Assembly: GCA_902788605.1 (NCBI GenBank)
Contig: CADAKX010000030.1
Location: 1 to 40,066 of the forward strand
Direction: 5' to 3'
Length of the DNA stretch: 40,066 nt
From: an uncultured Prevotellaceae bacterium
GTDB lineage: Bacteria; Bacteroidota; Bacteroidia; Bacteroidales; Bacteroidaceae
The position numbers and the translations under genes are program-made. The notes under the pieces were generated by a model that was not told the origin of the DNA, ran no database searches, and saw only the letters and a program-made list of their open reading frames with translations. Shown here piece by piece: positions 29,297-37,018 of the stretch (position 1 is the first letter of the stretch; each line of letters opens with the position of its first letter).

Positions 29297-29972
29297 TAGC
29301 TTTTTCAAACTGCTCCATCAGCCATTTGTTTTGCTCCTCAATGGTCATGTGACTATTGTCGAGCAAGAGAGCGTCGTCGGCCTGACGGAGGGGAGAGACA
29401 TCACGATGTGAGTCGATATAATCGCGCTCCTGCACGTTCTTCAGAATGTCGGCATAGTCGGCTGGCATGCCTTTGGCCTGCAACTCATCATAGCGGCGCT
29501 GGGCACGTACTTCGGCAGAGGCCGTCACAAAAAGCTTCAGTTCGGCGTTGGGAAATACGGTGGTGCCAATGTCGCGACCGTCCATCACGATGCCGCCTTC
29601 CAGTCCCATCTTCTGCTGCTGAGCCACGAGGGCTGTGCGTACAAAGGGGATGGCAGCGATGGGGCTGACGTGATTGCTCACCTCGAGACTGCGAATCTCC
29701 AGTTCTACATTCTCGCCATTAAGGAATGTGGTGGTCTTGCCGTCAACCAGTCGCTGGTCGATATTGATTTCTGGCATCGCCTGGCGCAGCTGCTCCTCGA
29801 GCACACTGCCATCGGCAGCAAAGAGTTGATGACGTAGGGCATACAGGGTGACACAACGATACATGGCACCAGTGTCAACGTAGACATAGCCCACCTTGCG
29901 GGCCAGTTCCTTGGCCATTGTGCTCTTGCCGCACGAAGAATGACCATCGATAGCTATTGTAATCTTTTTCAT
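29286..29972 (-). CDS. cmk: Cytidylate kinase, 228 aa
   Basis: It phosphorylates CMP and dCMP. P-loop [15 protein letters not shown] lies at residues 10-24, followed by YVDTGAMYR, the NMP-lid region and [23 protein letters not shown] with RRYDE. Length is normal. It is co-directional with porQ and separated from it by a 9-nt tandem repeat tract; cmk beside porQ is an arrangement I associate with Bacteroidetes. Confidence 0.95.
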   Translation of the reverse strand: MKKITIAIDGHSSCGKSTMAKELARKVGYVYVDTGAMYRCVTLYALRHQLFAADGSVLEEQLRQAMPEINIDQRLVDGKTTTFLNGENVELEIRSLEVSNHVSPIAAIPFVRTALVAQQQKMGLEGGIVMDGRDIGTTVFPNAELKLFVTASAEVRAQRRYDELQAKGMPADYADILKNVQERDYIDSHRDVSPLRQADDALLLDNSHMTIEEQNKWLMEQFEKATKA

Positions 29973-29990
29973 ATCTTATTTTGTGGGTAT

Positions 29991-30027
29991 AATGGGTCTG
30001 ATGGGGGGAATGGGGAGAATGGGGGAG
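29991..30027 (-). repeat. 9-nt tandem repeats upstream of cmk
   Basis: On the + strand AATGGGTCT, GATGGGGGG, AATGGGGAG and AATGGGGGAG occur in succession in the gap between porQ and cmk. The units are imperfect, and the tract starts 19 bp before the cmk start codon. Confidence 0.75.
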
Positions 30028-30034
30028 CTCAGGG

Positions 30035-30985
30035 TTAGAGCGTATAACTGAAGTTGATTAGGAGCGATGTGCTGCTGACGTGATATTTCCCGTAAGCCAC
30101 ATGAAGTCCGAGACGTTCGAGGGTCATGCCTGCACCCAGTGAGAGTCCCGCCCCGTGAGAGCTCTCTTCCTCTCCCGCAGTAATCTTCATTTCCGCAGCA
30201 CGCATGGCGTTGTAGCCAGCTGCTATATAGAATTGGTCGGACAACATCAGGTCGGCACCCAAGACGAAGTGCTTTCCCAATCCGTATTGCCAGTCGTTCA
30301 GGCGAACCAGTGTTGCTGAGAAACGCAACGGAGAACCAATGAGACGCTTGGTGACTCCCACCTGCAGGTCGAGAGGCATACGCTCAAAGTCATCCTCATA
30401 GGCCGTGAGCTGTCCGCCCAGATTGCGAGCCACCACGCCAATGCTCCATTCACTATTGGGGTTATAGTAGTTGAGTCCCAGGTCGATGGCTGCTGCCAAT
30501 GAGTTATATTGTCCGATATATGAGGCCACCATCTTGGCAGTGATACCACCATTGATGTAATCTGTGAGTCCGTAGGCAAAAGTTCCACCCACAGCAAAGT
30601 CCTTGGCACTGAAGTCACCCATCTGCTGGTTGTCATAGCCGGTCTCCTTCATTTCACCATAGCTGATGAAGCGTCCCTGCAGCCCCCATGTACCACGTTC
30701 GCCTACCATCTGACTATAGGAAGCACTACCAGTAATGGCTCCCTGCATATAGGTCATCATGTTGAGTCCCAACGTACGGTCGCTGACGTTATTAAGAAGT
30801 GCTGGGTTATGGAATACCAGTGTGGCATCGTCATCGCTCAGGGTGACATTGTCGCCTCCTAAGGCAGAAGCATGTGCACTGACAGGTAGTCTCAAAAAGT
30901 TGAATACGGTCTGACTTTCCTGCGCCTTAGTGCAAAGCGCAAGTGTGGTCAAAACGGCTGTCATGATTACTTTCTTCATCTTCAT
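30035..30985 (-). CDS. porQ: PorQ, type IX secretion system outer-membrane protein, 316 aa
   Basis: PorQ belongs to the outer-membrane beta-barrel proteins of type IX secretion. A signal peptide (MKMKKVIMTAVLTTLALCTKAQ) is followed by TVFNFLRLPVSAHASALGGDNVT and FHNPALL, the family's characteristic start, then alternating beta strands and a terminal strand LLINFSYTL ending in Leu. It is adjacent to cmk and divergent from tonB. With the sorting-domain protease on the other side of cmk, it points to an active type IX pathway. Confidence 0.9.
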   Translation of the reverse strand: MKMKKVIMTAVLTTLALCTKAQESQTVFNFLRLPVSAHASALGGDNVTLSDDDATLVFHNPALLNNVSDRTLGLNMMTYMQGAITGSASYSQMVGERGTWGLQGRFISYGEMKETGYDNQQMGDFSAKDFAVGGTFAYGLTDYINGGITAKMVASYIGQYNSLAAAIDLGLNYYNPNSEWSIGVVARNLGGQLTAYEDDFERMPLDLQVGVTKRLIGSPLRFSATLVRLNDWQYGLGKHFVLGADLMLSDQFYIAAGYNAMRAAEMKITAGEEESSHGAGLSLGAGMTLERLGLHVAYGKYHVSSTSLLINFSYTL

Positions 30986-31002
30986 CTGTCAGAAATCGGG
31001 CA

Positions 31003-31010
31003 CAAAGTTA
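31003..31010 (-). promoter_or_regulatory. -7 box for porQ
   Basis: On the minus strand TAACTTTG, 17 nt upstream of the porQ start. No clear -33 partner was found. Confidence 0.5.
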
Positions 31011-31060
31011 CGAAATAAACCTCATATAACTTTTTTAATAACGAATTATTTTCATTTTTA

Positions 31061-31092
31061 TTTCTACATAATGAGAAAAAGTCGTACCTTTG
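31061..31092 (+). promoter_or_regulatory. Promoter of tonB
   Basis: TACCTTTG at 31085-31092, with TTTC at 31061-31064 20 nt upstream. The ATG at 31101 is 9 nt after the box, so the transcript leader would be only a few nt long. Confidence 0.6.
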
Positions 31093-31100
31093 CACCTGCT

Positions 31101-31790
31101 ATGGAAGCGAAGAAAAGTAGAAAGGCAGACTTAGAGCGCGGATGGTTTGGACGATTCGCGTTGGGATTGGTTGTTGCCCTTTCTTGCTTGTTTGTAGGCT
31201 TGAACTATAGTATAGAACCAGACGACCCGCTGGACGACCCCGATCTGCTGGATATGTTTTCCATGGACGAGGACTTATCGTCGTTGATGCGTCCAGAGGA
31301 TGAACTGGCGTTGGCTCCCAAGGCTGAACCCGAACCTGCCAAGAAACTGGTTGTGGCAGAAGAAGAGGTCTCAGAGCCCTTGACAGACGATGAGCCTGTT
31401 GAGACAGACATGAATGACGATATGAGTGCTTTGGACGAGGAAGAGCCGGAGCCCCCTAAACCCGAGGATGACGACGTTGTCAGTTTCCGTGTGGTAGAGG
31501 ATCTGCCTCAGTTTCCTGGTGGCGCCGTTGAGATGATGAAATGGCTGCAAAGGAATCTGAAGTATCCGCCAGTGGCTCAAGAGCGGAAAATCCAGGGTAA
31601 GGTCGTCGCAGAGTTTATTGTCAACAAAGATGGGTCGCTCACCGACGTTAAGGTGGTGAAGTCCCTTAATCCTCTTTGTGACCGTGAAGTGTTGCGTGTA
31701 TTGCGAATGATGCCCCGTTGGACTGCTGGCATACAGAACGACCAGCCTTGCCGCACCAAGGTATGCATTCCTGTTGTATTTAAATTGTAA
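31101..31790 (+). CDS. tonB: TonB-family energy transducer, 229 aa
   Basis: TonB couples the inner-membrane proton gradient to outer-membrane receptors. One membrane helix (FALGLVVALSCLFVGLNY, residues about 17-34) is followed by an acidic, proline-bearing periplasmic linker and a C-terminal TonB domain (PQFPGGAVEMMKWLQRNLKYP through VVFKL) with the YPxxA-type segment YPPVAQE. The start is ATG 31101; upstream in-frame starts lie before or inside the -7 box. The matching ExbB and ExbD genes lie about 2 kb downstream. Confidence 0.92.
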   Translation: MEAKKSRKADLERGWFGRFALGLVVALSCLFVGLNYSIEPDDPLDDPDLLDMFSMDEDLSSLMRPEDELALAPKAEPEPAKKLVVAEEEVSEPLTDDEPVETDMNDDMSALDEEEPEPPKPEDDDVVSFRVVEDLPQFPGGAVEMMKWLQRNLKYPPVAQERKIQGKVVAEFIVNKDGSLTDVKVVKSLNPLCDREVLRVLRMMPRWTAGIQNDQPCRTKVCIPVVFKL

Positions 31791-31810
31791 ACGATTAAAC
31801 CGATATAGTT

Positions 31811-32785
31811 ATGATGACATCAGAAGAGATTTTGAAAGTAGTGAATCAGGGATTGGAGTCCTTGCCGTATGACCGTAAGCCCACATCCCTTTATGATCCC
31901 ATCCGTTATGTACTCTCGTTGGGGGGCAAGCGCATCCGTCCGGTGCTGATGCTGTTGGGTTATAATCTCTTTAAGGAGAATCCTGAGGATATCCTGATGA
32001 CTGCTCTTGGTTTGGAGACCTACCATAACTATACTTTGTTGCATGATGATCTGATGGACAACGCCGATGTACGTCGAGGCTGTCCTACGGTACACAAGAA
32101 GTGGGATGCCAATACTGCCATCCTTTCTGGAGATTCTATGCTGGTATTGGCTTATCAGCGTGTGGCCCAGTGCGATGCGAAATTCTTGCCCCAGGCACTC
32201 AGTCTTTTCACGGAGACTGCTTTGGAAATTGGTGAGGGTCAGCAGTTTGATATGGACTTCGAGACGCGTAACGATGTCACAGAAGACGAGTATATTGAGA
32301 TGATTCGTTTGAAGACCAGTGTTCTTCTGGCTTGTGCATTGAAGATGGGTGCTCTGCTGGCTGGCGCTTCTTCTCAGGATGCCGACCTGCTGTATCAGTT
32401 TGGCGAGAAGATTGGTTTGGCCTTTCAGTTACAGGACGACCTGCTCGATGTCTATGGCAATCCGAAGGTGTTTGGTAAGGCCATTGGTGGAGATATCACA
32501 TCGAATAAGAAGACCTATATGCTCATCAATGCTGTGAACCGTGCCAATGAGACTCAGCGTGCAGAACTGATGCGTTGGATTGAAGCTAAGAACTTCGACC
32601 GTGCCGAGAAGGTGGCAGCAGTGACGCGTCTTTATGATGAGATTGGCATCCGTCAGCTTTGTGAAGAGAAAATTAACTTCTACTTCGAGCAGGGCAAACA
32701 GTTGCTCGAAAAAGTAAGCGTGCCTGCAGAGCGTAAGGAAGAGCTTCGCAAGTATACCAATGCCATGATGCACAGAGAGAAGTGA
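31811..32785 (+). CDS. Polyprenyl (farnesyl/geranylgeranyl-type) diphosphate synthase, 324 aa
   Basis: It condenses isoprenoid diphosphates. The first Asp-rich motif DDLMD (in LLHDDLMDNADVRRG) and the second QDDLLDVYG are both intact, with GGKRIRPVL near the start and the KKTYM segment after the second motif. The residues before the first motif (LETYHNYTLLHDD) suggest a short-chain enzyme, but exact chain length cannot be fixed. Full length. It follows tonB by 20 nt and is joined to tatD, so all three are likely one unit. Confidence 0.92.
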   Translation: MMTSEEILKVVNQGLESLPYDRKPTSLYDPIRYVLSLGGKRIRPVLMLLGYNLFKENPEDILMTALGLETYHNYTLLHDDLMDNADVRRGCPTVHKKWDANTAILSGDSMLVLAYQRVAQCDAKFLPQALSLFTETALEIGEGQQFDMDFETRNDVTEDEYIEMIRLKTSVLLACALKMGALLAGASSQDADLLYQFGEKIGLAFQLQDDLLDVYGNPKVFGKAIGGDITSNKKTYMLINAVNRANETQRAELMRWIEAKNFDRAEKVAAVTRLYDEIGIRQLCEEKINFYFEQGKQLLEKVSVPAERKEELRKYTNAMMHREK

Positions 32786-32802
32786 TTGATGAAAATGGAG
32801 AA

Positions 32803-33636
32803 ATGAAAGATATGGTGAGTTTTGTTGATACACATTGCCACTTGGATGGCGAGGAGTTCGACCAGGATAGGGCAGAGGTGATGCAGCGGGCACGTGAGGC
32901 TGGTTGCAAGGCCATCTTCCTGCCTGCTATCGACCTACCATCCTCGCAACGTATCCTGGCACTCAGTCAGCAATATCCGGATTTTCTCTATCCCATGATT
33001 GGCTTGCATCCAGAGGAAGTACGTGCCGACTGGCGTGAACAGTTGGCGGAAATTCGGAGGTGCGGGGGTACGGAGGTACGGAGGTACGAGGGTACGGAGG
33101 TACGAGGGTGCGAGAATAGACTTGTTGCCATTGGTGAGGTCGGACTGGACTTCTATTGGAGTCGTGAGTTCGAAAAGGAACAGTTGGAGGCATTTGAAGA
33201 GCAGGTCCGTTGGTCTGTTGAGACCCGTTTGCCCCTGATGATTCATTGTCGAAAAGCCCAGAACGAGATGGTGCATATATTAAAGAGGTATGCCAGCGAG
33301 TTGCCTGGTGGCGTTTTTCATTGCTTCACCGGCAACGAGAAAGAGGCTGCCGAACTCCTGCAGTTTGATCGTTTTGTGTTGGGTGTGGGTGGCGTGCTTA
33401 CCTTTAAGAAAAGTCATTTGCCCGAGGTCTTGCCGCAGGCCGTTCCCCTCGACCGCATCGTCCTTGAGACGGATGCCCCTTATATGGCTCCTGTTCCTCA
33501 TCGTGGTCAGCGCAACGAGCCCGCCTATGTCAAGGACGTGCTGTTGAGAATGGCTGAGGCCTATGGTGTGTCTCCTCAAGAGCTGTCTGAGCAGACCAAC
33601 CGTAACGTGACGCGTGTCTTTGATGTAAAATTATAA
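32803..33636 (+). CDS. tatD: TatD-family metal-dependent DNase, 277 aa
   Basis: TIM-barrel metallohydrolase. DTHCHLDGEEF at the N-terminus binds metal; GLHPEEV, AIGEVGLDFYW, MIHCRKAQ, GVFHCFTG and LETDAPYMAP follow. The start is ATG 32803 (ATG 32812 and GTG 32782 are alternatives). Between LAEI and LVAIGEVG the protein carries an extra stretch with two copies of an 8-residue unit (GTEVRRYE, GTEVRGCE), the translation of an 8-nt tandem repeat. The family does not normally have it, and the frame is maintained. Confidence 0.92.
   Translation: MKDMVSFVDTHCHLDGEEFDQDRAEVMQRAREAGCKAIFLPAIDLPSSQRILALSQQYPDFLYPMIGLHPEEVRADWREQLAEIRRCGGTEVRRYEGTEVRGCENRLVAIGEVGLDFYWSREFEKEQLEAFEEQVRWSVETRLPLMIHCRKAQNEMVHILKRYASELPGGVFHCFTGNEKEAAELLQFDRFVLGVGGVLTFKKSHLPEVLPQAVPLDRIVLETDAPYMAPVPHRGQRNEPAYVKDVLLRMAEAYGVSPQELSEQTNRNVTRVFDVKL
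33056..33111 (+). repeat. 8-nt tandem repeats inside tatD
   Basis: Seven units, variants of GGAGGTAC: 33056-33063, 33064-33071, 33072-33079, 33080-33087, 33088-33095, 33096-33103, 33104-33111. Eight is not a multiple of three, so gain or loss of one unit would break the tatD frame. Confidence 0.92.
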
Positions 33637-33653
33637 AGAATATTAAAAAACGA

Positions 33654-33688
33654 CTAATTATCAATTGTCCATTGTCAATTGTTAATTA
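33654..33688 (+). repeat. 7-nt tandem repeats upstream of tRNA-Ser
   Basis: CTAATTA, TCAATTG, TCCATTG, TCAATTG and TTAATTA run in succession. The TTG within the units can serve as -33 box of the tRNA promoter. Confidence 0.8.
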
Positions 33689-33703
33689 AAAGTATTACCT
33701 TTG
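33672..33703 (+). promoter_or_regulatory. Promoter of tRNA-Ser (and perhaps exbB)
   Basis: TACCTTTG at 33696-33703 and TTG at 33672-33674, 21 nt apart. The -33 box sits inside the 7-nt repeat tract. Confidence 0.65.
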
Positions 33704-33720
33704 CATCCGCTTAACAGTAA

Positions 33721-33808
33721 GGAGAGGTGCTCGAGTGGTTGAAGAGGCACGCCTGGAAAGCGTGTAACCGGCAAAACCGGTTCGCAGGTTCGAATCCTGT
33801 TCTCTCCG
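33721..33808 (+). tRNA. tRNA-Ser (anticodon GGA)
   Basis: The acceptor strands GGAGAGG and TCTCTCC pair with discriminator G at 33808. The anticodon stem ACGC/GCGT encloses loop CTGGAAA with anticodon GGA. A long variable arm (class II) and a GGTTCGAATCC T arm are present. CCA is not encoded. It reads UCC and UCU. Confidence 0.96.
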
Positions 33809-33837
33809 CTCCACACACTCCCTCCCGTTTTTTTGCA

Positions 33838-34635
33838 ATGAAGAAGATGAATAGACTGAAGACTGTTCTGGTATTAGCTGTTTTGTTAATGCTGGGCTTA
33901 GCAGTGCAGGCACAGGATGCGCTGCCTGTAGACTCGTTGATTGGTGCTGATGATATGGCAGCTCTGGAGGCGATGGCCAGTGATGGAGAACTGGGACTGC
34001 ACGATCAACTGAAGAACAAGTTTGTTGAGGGCGACCCCAAATACATGTCGCTGGTGGCCTTTGTCCTGGTTTTGGGCCTTGCTCTTTGTGTTGAGCGCAT
34101 TATCTATCTGACCCTCTCGGAAATCAACACTAAGAAACTGCTTGCCGATATCGAGAAGAAAGTAGAGGCCGGCGATGTGGAAGGCGCAAAGACCATCTGT
34201 CGTAACACTCGAGGCCCCGTGGCTAGCGTGTGCTATCAAGGACTTCTTCATATCACAGAGAAGACCGAAGACATTGAGCGCAGCATCATCAGCTATGGCA
34301 CCCTTCTGACAGCTCGTCTTGAAAGAGGCTGTTCGTGGATAAAACTTTGCATTGCGATTGCCCCCTCATTGGGCTTCTTGGGTACGGTGATTGGTATGGT
34401 GATGGCTTTCGACCAGATTCAGGCCGAGGGTGATATCAGTCCAACCATTGTAGCCGAAGGTATGAAGGTGGCCCTGATTACCACCATCTTCGGTATTGTT
34501 GTGGCCCTGATTCTTCAGGTGTTCTATAACTTTGTGAACACCCGTATAGACCGCCTCACCATTCAGATGGAAGAGGGTGCCATTACCCTGATGGATATCA
34601 TTGCGAAGGTGAAGGGTAAAGTAAAGAGTGAATAA
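33838..34635 (+). CDS. exbB: ExbB/TolQ/MotA-family proton channel protein, 265 aa
   Basis: The inner-membrane channel that powers TonB. An N-terminal signal-like segment (MKKMNRLKTVLVLAVLLMLG) is followed by a periplasmic stretch, a helix at YMSLVAFVLVLGLALCVERI, a cytoplasmic domain, and two helices around IAIAPSLGFLGTVIGMVMAF and VALITTIFGIVVALILQVFYNF, the conserved TolQ/ExbB core. ATG 33838 is used; the open frame upstream runs through the tRNA. It is 30 nt after the tRNA and heads the exb operon. Confidence 0.93.
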   Translation: MKKMNRLKTVLVLAVLLMLGLAVQAQDALPVDSLIGADDMAALEAMASDGELGLHDQLKNKFVEGDPKYMSLVAFVLVLGLALCVERIIYLTLSEINTKKLLADIEKKVEAGDVEGAKTICRNTRGPVASVCYQGLLHITEKTEDIERSIISYGTLLTARLERGCSWIKLCIAIAPSLGFLGTVIGMVMAFDQIQAEGDISPTIVAEGMKVALITTIFGIVVALILQVFYNFVNTRIDRLTIQMEEGAITLMDIIAKVKGKVKSE

Positions 34636-34654
34636 TCTGTTTGTCGCAACGAAG

Positions 34655-34756
34655 ATGATAGACGTTTTACTATATACCATTTATGTACTTCTAGGCCTGC
34701 TGGTGGGTTTGGTTGTATGGTCTGTTGTTCACCAGTATACCACCCATAACGACTGA
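34655..34756 (+). CDS. 33-aa single-span membrane microprotein between exbB and exbD
   Basis: The peptide runs MIDVLLYTIYVLLGLLVGLV and ends WSVVHQYTTHND: one hydrophobic helix of about 20 residues with a short polar tail. It starts 20 nt after exbB and ends 7 nt before the exbD ATG, so the spacing is exactly that of an operon gene. No known family comes to mind. A small subunit of the ExbB-ExbD channel is a reasonable guess. Too short for most gene callers. Confidence 0.65.
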   Translation: MIDVLLYTIYVLLGLLVGLVVWSVVHQYTTHND

Positions 34757-34763
34757 TTCCGGG

Positions 34764-35327
34764 ATGTTTGCACGCAGGAGAAGAGAGATGCCAGGTCTGA
34801 ACACGACTTCGACAGCCGATATATCATTCATGCTGTTGATCTTCTTCCTTGTGACCTCATCAATGGACAGCGATTGGGGCCTACCTCGTCAGTTGCCCAC
34901 CCCGGAAGACCATACCCAGGAGCAGGAGGTGGTGGTGAAGAAACGCAATGCCCTCTGCCTGACCCTTGGTGCTAATGGTGCTTTGCTCTGCAATGGCGAG
35001 CCCCTTGAGGTGGCCGACCTGACCAAACGCGTAGAGGATTTCGTGGCCAATGTGCACAATGATCCCAACCTGCCCGAGATGAGTAAGCGCGAAGTACATC
35101 TCATGGGACTTTGTCAGGTAAGTGATCGCCATGTCATCATGATAGATGTCGATTCCCTTGCCAGCTATGATGCCTATTTCCAGATGCAGCATGCCATCGT
35201 CTTGGGCTATAACAACCTGCGTAATCAGTTGGCACAGAGTCGTTTCGGTCGTCCTTTTGCCAAATGCAATGCTGAGCAGCGTGACGCCATCAATATGGTC
35301 TATCCCCAACGGATAAGCGAAAAGTGA
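34764..35327 (+). CDS. exbD: ExbD-family protein, first copy, 187 aa
   Basis: It works with ExbB and TonB as the proton-coupled stator. A basic N-terminus (MFARRRREMPGLNTTS) precedes one membrane helix (ADISFMLLIFFLVTSSM, with the conserved Asp at its start), then a periplasmic domain. The start is ATG 34764, just after the microprotein. The periplasmic domain is longer than in the second copy. Confidence 0.9.
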   Translation: MFARRRREMPGLNTTSTADISFMLLIFFLVTSSMDSDWGLPRQLPTPEDHTQEQEVVVKKRNALCLTLGANGALLCNGEPLEVADLTKRVEDFVANVHNDPNLPEMSKREVHLMGLCQVSDRHVIMIDVDSLASYDAYFQMQHAIVLGYNNLRNQLAQSRFGRPFAKCNAEQRDAINMVYPQRISEK

Positions 35328-35359
35328 AGAGTGAGTCATTTGTACGATAGAGTTTGAGT

Positions 35360-35815
35360 ATGAAAAGAGGTGTTTTCCGTCGTCGTCATTCACGTGAGTT
35401 GCCAGGGCTCAACACAGCAGCCTTGCCCGACTTGATATTCACGGTGCTTTTCTTCTTTATGATTGTCACCCATATGCGTGACGTCGATCCGCAGGTGCGT
35501 TACCAGGTGCCCCAGGGTACAGAACTCCAGAAGTTGAATCATAAGTCATCTGTCAGCTATATCTATATCGGTCGCGTCACCGGTGCACCTGTTGACAGCT
35601 TCTATATCCAGCTGAACAATAAGTTGGCTACTGTCGATGATATCAAGGCCTATGTTGAGCAAGAGCGTTCTCAGATGTCGTCCGAAGACCAGCCTCGAAT
35701 GACGGTATCTATCAAGGCAGACCGTGATGTTCCATATGGCATTATTTCCGAGGTTAAACAAGCTTTGCAGCAGTCATTTGCTTTAAAAATCAACTACTCT
35801 GCGTCAAAAAAGTAA
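35360..35815 (+). CDS. exbD: ExbD-family protein, second copy, 151 aa
   Basis: The same architecture: basic N-terminus (MKRGVFRRRHSRELPGLNT), Asp-led membrane helix (PDLIFTVLFFFMIVTHM) and a periplasmic domain ending in a basic tail. The ATG is at 35360. Two exbD genes after exbB are common in Bacteroidetes, where they may form a heteromeric stator or serve different receptors. 32 nt separate it from the first copy. Confidence 0.9.
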   Translation: MKRGVFRRRHSRELPGLNTAALPDLIFTVLFFFMIVTHMRDVDPQVRYQVPQGTELQKLNHKSSVSYIYIGRVTGAPVDSFYIQLNNKLATVDDIKAYVEQERSQMSSEDQPRMTVSIKADRDVPYGIISEVKQALQQSFALKINYSASKK

Positions 35816-35854
35816 CAAATTGTCGCTTTTTACAAGCAATTTCTACATAAATTG

Positions 35855-35885
35855 TTGCTATTATCATTTTTTATTATTAACTTTG
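35855..35885 (+). promoter_or_regulatory. Promoter of the Lrp/AsnC gene
   Basis: TAACTTTG at 35878-35885 and TTG at 35855-35857, 20 nt apart. The ATG at 35912 is 27 nt downstream. Confidence 0.7.
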
Positions 35886-35911
35886 CACGTTCAATTAAAA
35901 GAAAATGTGAT

Positions 35912-36391
35912 ATGGCAAATCAAAAACTTGACGCATTAGATAAGCAAATCTTAAAACTGATTGCGGCCGATGCCCGCATACCTTTTCTTGAGGTGGCCCG
36001 TGCTTGCGACGTGAGTGGCGCCGCCATCCACCAGCGTATTCAGAAACTGACGAATATGGGAGTCTTGAATGGCTCGCAGTTTATCATTGAGCCCGAGAAG
36101 TTGGGTTATGAGACCTGTGCCTTTATAGGTCTGAACCTGAAGAACCCCGAGGATTTCGACACCGTGGTAGAGGAGTTGAAGAACATTCCTGAGGTGACGG
36201 AGTGTCATTACACTACCGGCAATTTTGATATGTTCATCAAGATTTATGCGCAGAACAATCATCATCTGCTCACCATCATTCACGACAAGCTGCAGCCATT
36301 GGGCCTCAGCAGTTCTCAGACACTGATATCGTTCCACTCGGCTTTCGAGCGCCAGTTGCCCATCATGGAGATGATGGATATGGACGATTAG
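35912..36391 (+). CDS. Lrp/AsnC-family transcription regulator, 159 aa
   Basis: A DNA-binding regulator that senses amino acids or related small molecules. The N-terminal helix-turn-helix (LDALDKQILKLIAADARIPF then VARACDVSGAAIHQRIQKL) is followed by the RAM-type sensor domain (YETCAFIGLNLK to HSAFERQLPIM). ATG 35912 is used; earlier frame codons precede the -7 box. It has its own promoter and a terminator downstream, so it is monocistronic. Its target is unknown. Confidence 0.9.
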   Translation: MANQKLDALDKQILKLIAADARIPFLEVARACDVSGAAIHQRIQKLTNMGVLNGSQFIIEPEKLGYETCAFIGLNLKNPEDFDTVVEELKNIPEVTECHYTTGNFDMFIKIYAQNNHHLLTIIHDKLQPLGLSSSQTLISFHSAFERQLPIMEMMDMDD

Positions 36392-36419
36392 GAGAGAGAC
36401 AGACAAGAATCATAAAAGA

Positions 36420-36449
36420 AAAAGCGTGGGCAGTAATGCTCACGCTTTT
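36420..36449 (+). terminator. Bidirectional terminator after the Lrp gene and folA
   Basis: AAAAGCGTG (36420-36428) pairs with CACGCTTTT (36441-36449), a 9-bp stem flanked by A and T runs, useful on both strands between the convergent Lrp and folA genes. Confidence 0.75.
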
Positions 36450-36485
36450 CTGTTATGCTCACGCTTTTCTGTTATGCTCACGCTA
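36431..36485. repeat. 19-nt repeats of the terminator arm
   Basis: ATGCTCACGCT occurs at 36436, 36455 and 36474, each 19 nt apart, with TTTTCTGTT between copies. Three arms can pair with the single left arm of the terminator. Confidence 0.8.
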
Positions 36486-36486
36486 G

Positions 36487-36963
36487 TTATCTCACATAGT
36501 CCACAAAGCTGTAGGCCTGTTGGTGCTTTTCGTCTGTGGTATGATCTTCGCGCCATGACTCTTTCCATTTGCTGTAGTCGGGAAAGAAGGTGTCTGCCTG
36601 TGCTGGCGTGTCGTCAATCTCTGTCAGACACAGGCGATCTGCCTTGTCTAGCAACTCGCGATAGAGACTGGCTCCACCTATTATATATATATCCTCGTCG
36701 GGCTGACATGACGCTATGAAACTATCCCAGTCCTTGAAGCACTCGCAGCCAGGCAGTTGGTCAATGCTGCGCGTCAGCACGCAGTTTCGCCTGTTGGGCA
36801 GGGCCCCCTTGGGCAGACTCTCGAATGTCTTGCGTCCCATCACGATGGTGTGGCCCGTGGTCAGCGCCTTGAAGCGCTTCAGGTCGTTTGGCAACCAGTA
36901 TATCAATTTGTTTTCAAATCCAATGGCCCTGTTGCGAGCCACGGCGGCAATCATACTTATCAT
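36487..36963 (-). CDS. folA: Dihydrofolate reductase, 158 aa
   Basis: It reduces dihydrofolate, which thymidylate synthase releases. MISMIAAVARNRAIGFENKL, the WLPNDLKRFKALT segment with its Asp, VMGRKTFESLP and IYIIGGASLYRE are all typical. Full length. It follows thyA and a sensor kinase on the same strand, with a 7-nt repeat tract in front. Confidence 0.95.
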   Translation of the reverse strand: MISMIAAVARNRAIGFENKLIYWLPNDLKRFKALTTGHTIVMGRKTFESLPKGALPNRRNCVLTRSIDQLPGCECFKDWDSFIASCQPDEDIYIIGGASLYRELLDKADRLCLTEIDDTPAQADTFFPDYSKWKESWREDHTTDEKHQQAYSFVDYVR

Positions 36964-36984
36964 CTTGTTAGTGCAAAATTAGGA

Positions 36985-37018
36985 ATGCATCATGCATCAT
37001 AAAACAATCAAGAATTAA
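36985..37018 (-). repeat. 7-nt tandem repeats upstream of folA
   Basis: On the + strand ATGCATC (36985-36991), ATGCATC (36992-36998), ATAAAAC, AATCAAG and AATTAA follow each other. It fills the spacer to the sensor-kinase stop. The latter units are degenerate. Confidence 0.75.

Noticed and set aside
32782-32802. GTG start of tatD overlapping the polyprenyl synthase
   Set aside because: ATG codons at 32803 and 32812 are nearer to the conserved DTHCHLD start and need no rare initiation codon.
33727-33837. N-terminal extension of ExbB
   Set aside because: The frame runs through the tRNA-Ser gene; the signal-like start at ATG 33838 is natural.
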